In this document: positions 17,784-23,229 of the stretch, piece by piece
Numbering within the stretch: position 1 is the first letter of the stretch
Layout: the number at the start of each line of letters is the position of its first letter
Assembly (NCBI GenBank): GCA_023387235.1
Contig: JAEWIJ010000046.1
Location: 1-23,229 of the forward strand
Source of the DNA: Pseudomonadota bacterium
Lineage (GTDB): Bacteria; Pseudomonadota; Alphaproteobacteria; Rhizobiales; Hyphomicrobiaceae
Reading direction: 5' to 3'
Length of the DNA: 23,229 bases
Program-made: the position numbers and the translations under genes
The notes under the pieces: model-generated
Databases searched by the model: none
Told to the model about the DNA's origin: nothing
Seen by the model: only the letters and a program-made list of their open reading frames with translations

Positions 17784-18441
17784 CGAAAAACGAGAACAAA
17801 AAGGGATCAATCGGGATGACATGTCGCTTGGCGGCGAGGATTTCCACTGCTCGGGCACAAGTTGCCCACAGGGCGGATCGCCACTCCCGTGAAGACTGAA
17901 ACGGACTAATCCGTTAGCAAACGATCCGTCTTTATTCGCATTCCAAAGAGCAGCTACGTGACGAGAATCCCACACTTTCCTTGAAATGCGCACATTCTCG
18001 CCTTCGTGATGACCAGATTGGCCCCCGCCCAGTTGCATCCGCCCGGAAGCATCGCCAGTATGCTTCGCAGTTGGAAAGGTTGGGCAGGCACGTTCGCCGT
18101 CGGCGATCGAACGCGGCCCGGCTGATCGGCGGGCGGAGGGCATCCGGCAACAATTCAGCAGGATGGCGCGTTGCGAAGGCGCGGGCGTGGGGCAGTGCGA
18201 GCGCGGTCGAAACAAGACTTTTGTAACGATCCGTTCAGCTAAGCAGGGCACCATACAAGCGAAGCAGCAAATCTGCGCACCATACCGTTGCGCCGGCGGC
18301 AGTAACTCGGCCGCCATAAAGCGAATGGCTCGTGCCCGACGCGGGACGAGGAATACGCAGGGGGGGGGCCTCCTGCACACTGAAAATGAACGCAAGCCCG
18401 CGCCCTGGTGCGCGGCGACAAGAACGAGACCGGAGATGCGA
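17784..18441. other. Long region without a convincing gene, between imuA and the L,D-transpeptidase gene
   Basis: About 660 bp. Open frames here have no recognisable protein features and run into neighbouring genes on the wrong strand or frame. What can be seen: an inverted repeat AACGGA-CTAA-TCCGTT at 17900-17915; the 10-mer AACGATCCGT at 17920-17929 and again at 18225-18234; locally lower GC around 17745-17830 and 17900-17960; and a run of nine G at 18360-18368 inside a potential hairpin. It presumably holds the promoter of the L,D-transpeptidase gene and perhaps a small RNA, but I cannot identify either. Confidence 0.5.
18357..18376. other. GC-rich hairpin with a nine-G tract upstream of the L,D-transpeptidase gene
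   Basis: GCAGG (18357-18361) pairs with CCTGC (18372-18376), and the next three positions also pair (one G-T), giving an 8-bp stem closed by GGGG. The arm contains nine consecutive G (18360-18368). It lies 65 bases before the gene start. No T-tract follows. Confidence 0.35.
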
Positions 18442-19266
18442 ATGACTGGCCACGCCTTCCCCCGAATTCTGCTTGCCAGCGCCGCCCTGGCCATTGCGGC
18501 CGCCGTGCCCATGACCCCGACTCCAGCCGCAGCACAGGGCCTGAGCTGGCTCTGGGGCGGCGGCAGCCAGGTCGGCGGAAGCGGCAAGGAAGTCGTGCGC
18601 TTCGGCGTCCAGCACCGCCCCGGCCAGATCATCGTGAGCTTTAGCGATCGCAGGCTGTACCTGGTCACCAAGCCCGGCGAGGCGCTCAGCTATCCGATCG
18701 CCATCCCGCGCGACCAGAGCCGCTGGCAGGGCGCGATGCAGGTCTCCTCGAAGCGCGTCGATCCGCCGTGGACACCGACGCCCGAGATGATCCGCGAGAA
18801 CCCCAAGCTGCCGCCTCATGTGCCCGGCGGCCACCCGCTCAATCCGATGGGCGCGCGCGCGCTCTACCTTGGCTCGTCGCTCTATCGCATTCATGGCACC
18901 GACGCCCCCTGGACGATCGGTCAGGCCGTCTCGAAGGGCTGCGTCCGCATGTACAATAAGGACGTGATCGATCTCTACGATCGCGTTCCCGTCGGCACAC
19001 GCGTGACCGTCACCTGGAACCGCTACACGACGTCACCGGCGCCCGTGGCCTGGGGTGGCGGCGGCAGCGTGGTCGATCGCACCAGCTCGCGCGGCCCGTC
19101 GGGGGCCTCGGTAGGCTTCGTCTTCCCCTGGTTCGACCAGCAGGAAGAGCCGCCCCGTCGCGCCGCTCCGAAGCCGGTGCCTCAGAAACGCGCCGTCAAG
19201 AAGCAGCAGAACACGCCGGTCAGCAGCAACACGGCGGCGCCCCGGCCAAGTGTCTCCGTCCACTGA
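18442..19266 (+). CDS. Exported L,D-transpeptidase (YkuD family)
   Basis: Periplasmic cell-wall enzyme that forms 3-3 peptidoglycan cross-links or attaches proteins to peptidoglycan through a cysteine acyl-enzyme. The product has 274 residues with a Sec signal peptide (residues 1-32: PRILLASAALAIAAAV, then TPAAAQG). The YkuD domain runs from about 60 (GQIIVSFSDRRLYLV) to 192, with conserved His151 in IHGTDAPW and catalytic Cys167 in SKGCVRMYNKDVIDLYDRV. The C-terminal 80 residues are low-complexity and rich in Pro, Ala and Lys. The start ATG 18442 is chosen because GGAG at 18432-18435 is 6 bases upstream; ATG at 18436 would overlap that site. A strong intrinsic terminator follows, so it is probably transcribed alone. 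Which cross-link it makes cannot be read. Confidence 0.93.
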   Translation: MTGHAFPRILLASAALAIAAAVPMTPTPAAAQGLSWLWGGGSQVGGSGKEVVRFGVQHRPGQIIVSFSDRRLYLVTKPGEALSYPIAIPRDQSRWQGAMQVSSKRVDPPWTPTPEMIRENPKLPPHVPGGHPLNPMGARALYLGSSLYRIHGTDAPWTIGQAVSKGCVRMYNKDVIDLYDRVPVGTRVTVTWNRYTTSPAPVAWGGGGSVVDRTSSRGPSGASVGFVFPWFDQQEEPPRRAAPKPVPQKRAVKKQQNTPVSSNTAAPRPSVSVH

Positions 19267-19297
19267 TCAAGCCTTGTTGTTTGCAAAGCGCAACAAC

Positions 19298-19333
19298 TTG
19301 CGGCCTGCCCTTCCGGCAGGCCGCAATGTTTTT
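19298..19333 (+). terminator. Strong intrinsic terminator after the L,D-transpeptidase gene
   Basis: TTGCGGCCTGCC (19298-19309) and GGCAGGCCGCAA (19315-19326) form a perfect 12-bp stem with a 5-base loop, followed by TGTTTTT (19327-19333). It lies 31 bases after the stop codon. The T run is on the plus strand, so it serves the L,D-transpeptidase gene. Confidence 0.92.
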
Positions 19334-19663
19334 CAGGACCACCGCAAGCAACGCGCGCGGACCGATCGCGTCCGCCGAGGCATGCGATTTGCAAGTGCCG
19401 ACAGCCGCAGCTACGAGCAATCTGTCAAGCATTCGTGACTCGCAATTGAAGCGTCAAAGAGCGATACCGAAGCCCATGCCGACACCGCATTCAGCATCGG
19501 AGCCATCGTTCGGTCGGCAGGGGATCGGGCCGAGTCGTCCGTGCATCTCGGCCTTCTGCGCTCCGGCCATTCGCATGAAGAGCGGCGGTGCTGACAGCAA
19601 GCATCTCCATGCTGCCTCGCGCGCGTCGCAGGCAGCGCGTGGACCTCACCGGACGGAAGAAAA
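19334..19663. other. Intergenic stretch before the DUF1223 gene
   Basis: About 330 bp with no gene I can support. An open frame crosses it but has no protein-like features and would overlap the DUF1223 start. A 7-bp inverted repeat, GCTGCCT (19611-19617) with AGGCAGC (19630-19636), lies just upstream of the next gene. The region probably contains that gene's promoter, but no convincing -35/-10 pair was found. Confidence 0.5.
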
Positions 19664-20443
19664 ATGCGCGCGCTAGCTGATTGGTCGAGGTACCTCGCCC
19701 TGGCGTTTACCAGCGCGATGCTGGCGGGACCGGCCGCAGGCTCGAGCGCCGAGAAGTCCGATGGCACAACGAGCATCGCGCCGCCGGTGTCCGTGGTCGA
19801 ACTCTTCACCAGCCAGGGCTGCTCCTCCTGCCCAACGGCCGATGCTCTTCTCAAGACCTTTGCCGAGCGCCCGAACGTCGTCGCGCTGACATTTCCCGTG
19901 GACTACTGGGACTATCTCGGCTGGAAGGACACGCTCGCCAGCCCGAAATTCAGCGCCCGCCAGCGCGCCTACGCAAGCGCGCGCGGCGACGGACGCGTAT
20001 ACACGCCGCAGGTCGTGGTGAACGGTCTCAAGCACGTGCTCGGATCGAGCGAGGCCGACATCGACAAAGCCATGGCGATAACGGCGCCGAAGATCGATCC
20101 CTACCGTGTCGGCGTGCGCGTGCGCAGCGCCAACGAGCATCTCGTCATCGATCTCGACGCGGCCCAGGAGTCTGGCAAGGTCGGTGAGGCAACGATCTGG
20201 CTCGCCCTGATCCGCCGCCATGTCGAGGTCAAGATCAAGCGCGGCGAGAACCACGGCAAAATGGGCGTGTACCATAATGTCGTGCGCGAATGGATGCCGG
20301 TCGGCATCTGGAACGGCACCGCAGCGACCATCAAGCTCGCGCACCATGCCGTGAAGCAGTCGGATGCGGACGGCTGCGCCATCATCCTGCAGCGGGGCGA
20401 TGCCGGCGCCATCGTCGGTGCTGCACTTCTCGACAAATGGTAA
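19664..20443 (+). CDS. Exported DUF1223 protein with thioredoxin-like CxxC motif
   Basis: A 259-residue protein of the DUF1223 family, common in Alphaproteobacteria and of unproven function. The N-terminus has a signal-peptide-like stretch (YLALAFTSAMLAGPAAG, to about residue 27). The core starts with VSVVELFTSQGCSSCPTADALL at about 42-63; Cys53 and Cys56 form a CSSC pair placed as in thioredoxin-like folds. It continues with VVALTFPVDYWDYLGWKDTLASPKFSARQRAYA and the proline-containing VYTPQVVVNG at about 109-118, another thioredoxin-fold landmark. GGAAGA lies just upstream of ATG 19664. The fold suggests a periplasmic redox role, but that is inference. It stands alone between a terminated gene and nadE. 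Confidence 0.9.
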   Translation: MRALADWSRYLALAFTSAMLAGPAAGSSAEKSDGTTSIAPPVSVVELFTSQGCSSCPTADALLKTFAERPNVVALTFPVDYWDYLGWKDTLASPKFSARQRAYASARGDGRVYTPQVVVNGLKHVLGSSEADIDKAMAITAPKIDPYRVGVRVRSANEHLVIDLDAAQESGKVGEATIWLALIRRHVEVKIKRGENHGKMGVYHNVVREWMPVGIWNGTAATIKLAHHAVKQSDADGCAIILQRGDAGAIVGAALLDKW

Positions 20444-20542
20444 GCAGCTGATAGCCGTCATGGCGGCGCGGCGGCGCATGGCAGGCACTCCAGCCCAAGA
20501 CTTGCGTTGCGCGCGAGCCCCTGCTCGCACTATTTTCCGGCT

Positions 20543-22297
20543 ATGTCGAACGCACCCATCCGTTCTCTCTCGATCGCGCTTGCCCAGCTCAACCCCGTTC
20601 TCGGCGACATCGCCGGCAACCTGGCGAAGCTTCGTCGCGCGCGCGCCGATGCCGGTGCGCAGGGCGCCGACCTGCTCGTCCTGCCGGAGCTATATGTAAG
20701 CGGCTATCCGCCGGAAGACCTCGTGCGCAAATCGGCGTTCGCCGCGGCGTGCCGTACGGCCGTCGAGCAGCTTGCAGCCGATCTCGGACCCGGCCCCGCC
20801 GTGCTTCTCGGCACGGTCTGGCCCGAGGGCGGGAAGGTCTATAACGCCGTTGCGCTCCTCGACGAAGGCAAGGTCGCGGCCGTGCGCCTGAAGGTCGATC
20901 TGCCGAACTACGGCGTGTTCGACGAGAAGCGCGTGTTCGACGCCGGGCCGCTGCCGGGTCCGATCAATTTCCGCGGCGTCAAGATCGGCGTGCCCATCTG
21001 CGAGGACATCTGGACCGACGAGGTCACGGAATGCCTCGCGGAATGCGGTGCCGAGATGTTCATCGTTCCGAACGGCTCGCCCTTCGACTGGAAGAAGATC
21101 GACGTCCGCATGAACATCGCAGTCTCGCGCGTGACCGAGACCGGCCTGCCGCTCGCCTATCTCAATCAGATCGGCGGACAGGACGAGCTCGTTTTCGACG
21201 GCGCGTCCTTCGTGCTCAATGCCGATGCGAGCCTCGCCGTGCAGCTTCCGGACTGGGAGGAGGCACTCGTCCTCACGCACTGGGAGCGGACGGAGCGCGG
21301 CTGGCATTGCAAGAGCGGCCCCCGCGCGCACCTCGAGGAAGGCGATGCGGCGGCCTATCATGCCTCGGTGCTCGGCCTTCGCGACTACGTCGACAAGAAC
21401 CGCTTTCCGGGTGTCGTGCTCGGTCTTTCCGGCGGCATCGACAGCGCACTCGTTGCAGCCATGGCGACGGACGCCTTCGGCGCCGACCGCGTGCACTGCG
21501 TGATGCTGCCTTATCGCTACACATCGAGCGACAGCCTGACCGATGCGGCGACATGCGCGAAGGCACTCGGCGTGCGCTACGACACAGTGCCGATCGCGCC
21601 GGCGGTCGACGGCTTCTACGCGATGCTCGCGCCGTTGTTCGGCAATCGCGCACCGGACACGACCGAGGAGAACGTCCAGAGCCGCGCGCGCGGCACGACG
21701 CTGATGGCCATCTCGAACAAGGACGGCACGATGCTGCTGACGACGGGCAACAAGAGCGAGATGTCCGTCGGCTACGCGACCATCTACGGCGACATGAACG
21801 GCGGCTTCAACCCGATCAAGGATCTCTACAAGATGGAGGTCTATCGTCTCTCGCGCTGGCGCAATGCCAACGTGCCGCGCGGCGGCAAGGGGCCGGGCGG
21901 CATCGTCATCCCGGAGCGCATTCTTACGAAGGCGCCGAGCGCGGAGCTGCGCGAGAACCAGACGGATCAGGACAGTCTGCCGCCCTACGACGCGCTCGAC
22001 GACATCCTGACTTGTCTCGTCGAGCACGAGATGCCGCTGCCGGAAATCATCACGCGCGGACATGCGCCCGAGACCGTGAAGCGCATCGAGCGCCTGCTCT
22101 ATCTCGCCGAATACAAACGGCGTCAGGCAGCGCCGGGCGTCAAGATCTCGAGTCGCAGCTTCGGACGCGACCGGCGCTACCCGATCACTAACCGCTTCCG
22201 CGAGGACCTTGCCGCGCCTGAGCCGCAGAGCAAGGCGCCCGTGCAACGCACGCCGCAACTCGTGCAGCCGCGCGCCGATGGCGGCGAGGTTTCTTGA
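20543..22297 (+). CDS. nadE: Glutamine-dependent NAD+ synthetase
   Basis: Last step of NAD biosynthesis: deamido-NAD+ plus ATP and glutamine gives NAD+. The 584-residue product has two domains. The N-terminal nitrilase-type glutaminase (about 8-260) keeps the Glu49-Lys117-Cys152 triad, seen in LVLPEL, RLKVDLPNY and PICEDIW. The C-terminal synthetase (about 275-560) has the PP-loop LGLSGGIDSALV at about 293-304, TTGNKSEMSVGYATIYGDMNGGFNPIKDLYK, and the final SSRSFGRDRRYPITNRF. ATG at 20543 is chosen; an in-frame TTG at 20507 would add 12 residues before the normal MSNAPIRSLSIALAQLN beginning. The glutaminase domain means it can use glutamine rather than only ammonia. It lies 99 bp after the DUF1223 gene, with no sign of shared function. 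Confidence 0.97.
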   Translation: MSNAPIRSLSIALAQLNPVLGDIAGNLAKLRRARADAGAQGADLLVLPELYVSGYPPEDLVRKSAFAAACRTAVEQLAADLGPGPAVLLGTVWPEGGKVYNAVALLDEGKVAAVRLKVDLPNYGVFDEKRVFDAGPLPGPINFRGVKIGVPICEDIWTDEVTECLAECGAEMFIVPNGSPFDWKKIDVRMNIAVSRVTETGLPLAYLNQIGGQDELVFDGASFVLNADASLAVQLPDWEEALVLTHWERTERGWHCKSGPRAHLEEGDAAAYHASVLGLRDYVDKNRFPGVVLGLSGGIDSALVAAMATDAFGADRVHCVMLPYRYTSSDSLTDAATCAKALGVRYDTVPIAPAVDGFYAMLAPLFGNRAPDTTEENVQSRARGTTLMAISNKDGTMLLTTGNKSEMSVGYATIYGDMNGGFNPIKDLYKMEVYRLSRWRNANVPRGGKGPGGIVIPERILTKAPSAELRENQTDQDSLPPYDALDDILTCLVEHEMPLPEIITRGHAPETVKRIERLLYLAEYKRRQAAPGVKISSRSFGRDRRYPITNRFREDLAAPEPQSKAPVQRTPQLVQPRADGGEVS

Positions 22298-22319
22298 AAT
22301 TCCTGCCGATGCAGGTCGA

Positions 22320-22340
22320 GAGGCGGTAAACAATCGCCTC
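22320..22340. terminator. Weak hairpin after nadE
   Basis: GAGGCG (22320-22325) and CGCCTC (22335-22340) form a 6-bp stem with a 9-base loop, 22 bases after the nadE stop. No T run follows (CTCTGTGC), so termination here is uncertain. Confidence 0.3.
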
Positions 22341-22430
22341 CTCTGTGCTAAGCCACGCACCAACATCTTGCCGGCCGGACCACTAATCCCGCCAAGGATC
22401 GTGTCTCGGTTTGAAATTCGTGGTGAGCAA

Positions 22431-22865
22431 ATGATGGAAGCCGACGTAAGGAAGTTCTTCGAGAGATACGAGAGCTTCTTCAATCAGTCCCTTGGCGGCG
22501 ACATGAACATGGATGGGGCCGCGGCGCTGTATGCTTCCGAATTCATAGCGGCCTCACCTGCCGGCGTGATGACCGGAAAGAACGACGACCAGCTCAAGCA
22601 GGTCATGGCGCAGGGTTATGCGCGCTATCGTGCAATGGGGACGAAGGAAATGCGCTTACGCGATGTCCGCATTTCCCCGATAGATGAGCATCACTGCGTG
22701 GCCCATGTTGCCTGGACGGCAACCTATGCCCGCGAGGATCAGTCGGACGTAGCAATAGACTTCGATGTTAACTACTTCGTCCAGAAGCTGAACGGAGAGC
22801 CGAAAGTTTTCGGTTGGGTGGCGGGCGATGAGCAAGCGCTTCTACGAGAGCATGGCATCATCTGA
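22431..22865 (+). CDS. Small NTF2/SnoaL-like protein, function unknown
   Basis: A 144-residue protein. It has the look of the SnoaL/NTF2-like alpha+beta barrel superfamily: an N-terminal helix with FFERYESFFNQ, a DMDG-like turn (GDMNMDGAAALYASEFI), then strands such as RLRDVRISPIDEHHCVAHVAWTATYAR and FDVNYFVQKLNGEPKVFGWVAGDEQALLREHGII, matching the usual ending of these domains. No signal peptide is visible, so it is probably cytoplasmic. ATG at 22431 is preceded by GGTGAGC; ATG at 22434 is an equally possible start. The frame is open upstream to 22209, but that part overlaps nadE in another frame. It lies 59 bp before gltX. I cannot assign a ligand or reaction. Confidence 0.75.
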   Translation: MMEADVRKFFERYESFFNQSLGGDMNMDGAAALYASEFIAASPAGVMTGKNDDQLKQVMAQGYARYRAMGTKEMRLRDVRISPIDEHHCVAHVAWTATYAREDQSDVAIDFDVNYFVQKLNGEPKVFGWVAGDEQALLREHGII

Positions 22866-22924
22866 AGTCCGATTTCCACCTCCGACGGAAATTCAGGCTG
22901 AGACAGGACCCGCCGAGGGGCATC

Positions 22925-23229
22925 ATGACCGTTTCCGTCCGTTTTGCGCCGAGCCCGACCGGCCGATTGCACATCGGCAATATCCGCACCGCCGTGCTGA
23001 ACTGGCTCTTCGCGCGGCGCAACGGCGGCAGCTTCATGCTGCGCCTCGACGATACGGACCAGACGCGCTCGACGGAGGAATTCGCCGCAGCGATCCGCGC
23101 GGATCTGACATGGCTCGGCCTCGTGTGGGATCGCGAGGCGCGGCAGTCGGATCGCATGGCGCGCTATGACGAGGTGGCGGAAAAGCTCCGTGGCCTCGGC
23201 CGCCTTTATCCTTGCTTCGAGAGCGAAGG
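22925..23229 (+). CDS. gltX: Glutamyl-tRNA synthetase, 3'-truncated by the window edge
   Basis: Class I aminoacyl-tRNA synthetase that charges glutamate on tRNA in the cytoplasm. The first 101 codons are visible, open to the window end with no stop. The N-terminus MTVSVRFAPSPTGRLHIGNIRTAVLNW has the class I HIGH motif as HIGN at 16-19, followed by FMLRLDDTDQTRSTEE at about 38-53, GLVWDREARQSDRMARYDEVAEKL and GRLYPCFES, all GltX features. ATG at 22925 follows a purine-rich GAGGGGC. Many Alphaproteobacteria carry two gltX paralogues, one of which may act on tRNA-Gln; the visible part does not settle which this is. Confidence 0.93.
   Translation, partial: MTVSVRFAPSPTGRLHIGNIRTAVLNWLFARRNGGSFMLRLDDTDQTRSTEEFAAAIRADLTWLGLVWDREARQSDRMARYDEVAEKLRGLGRLYPCFESE

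Noticed and set aside
18163..18441. Upstream extension of the L,D-transpeptidase reading frame
   Set aside because: It places about 93 unstructured residues before a clear signal peptide; GGAG with 6-base spacing marks ATG 18442 as the start.
17607..18671. Minus-strand open frame (354 codons) through the imuA upstream region and the L,D-transpeptidase 5' end
   Set aside because: It would overlap the LexA box, the imuA promoter and two supported genes, and its translation is low-complexity Pro/Arg/Ser without domains.
19281..19676. 131-codon plus-strand open frame between the L,D-transpeptidase and DUF1223 genes
   Set aside because: It starts before the strong terminator stem at 19298, runs through it, overlaps the DUF1223 start and has no recognisable protein features.
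22209..22430. Upstream extension of the NTF2-like protein frame
   Set aside because: It overlaps the nadE 3' end out of frame and encodes Arg/Ala-rich sequence; GGTGAGC plus ATG 22431 fits the domain start.
20690..22483. Minus-strand open frame (597 codons) opposite nadE
   Set aside because: Antisense shadow of nadE; no motifs, and it extends into the next gene.

Overview
The window is a stretch of high-GC bacterial chromosome. Several signs point to an alphaproteobacterium, probably of the Hyphomicrobiales type. These are the split imuA-imuB-dnaE2 mutagenesis operon preceded by a perfect GTTC-N7-GTTC box (the alphaproteobacterial LexA operator form), a DUF1223 exported protein, a short exported YkuD L,D-transpeptidase, and strong GC bias at third codon positions. 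I see no insertion sequence, phage gene, CRISPR array, tRNA or rRNA. The species call is inference.

Layout. (1) Bases 1-3828, plus strand, one-carbon module: the 3' part of frc (formyl-CoA:oxalate CoA-transferase), a stand-alone formyltransferase resembling the N-terminal domain of 10-formyltetrahydrofolate dehydrogenase, then fhs (formate-tetrahydrofolate ligase). (2) Bases 4070-9814, plus strand, a complete peptide-type ABC importer: fused double ATPase (TTG start after a strong Shine-Dalgarno), family 5 binding protein, and two permeases. Hairpins sit on both sides of the binding-protein gene. (3) Bases 9821-11659, minus strand: an exported gamma-glutamyltranspeptidase ending 6 bp from the end of the importer operon. 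(4) Bases 11732-17713, minus strand: dnaE2, imuB and imuA, tightly overlapped and preceded by a promoter-like TTGACA whose -10 region is covered by the LexA box. (5) Bases 17759-18441: about 680 bp without a convincing gene. (6) Bases 18442-22865, plus strand: L,D-transpeptidase with a strong intrinsic terminator, DUF1223 protein, nadE, and a small NTF2/SnoaL-like protein. (7) Base 22925 to the end: the 5' part of gltX.

How the parts work together. Formyl-CoA made from oxalate can be recycled by Frc to formate, which Fhs loads on folate with ATP. The formyltransferase between them belongs to a family whose best-known member moves a formyl group between 10-formyl-THF and a phosphopantetheine thiol, so a direct formyl-CoA/folate exchange is the most interesting hypothesis in the window. 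The importer and the periplasmic transpeptidase could jointly scavenge gamma-glutamyl peptides such as glutathione. imuA-imuB-dnaE2 is the damage-inducible translesion synthesis system. Most of the window is ordinary, well-known chromosomal content. I did not find a clear-cut novel defence or mobile system.
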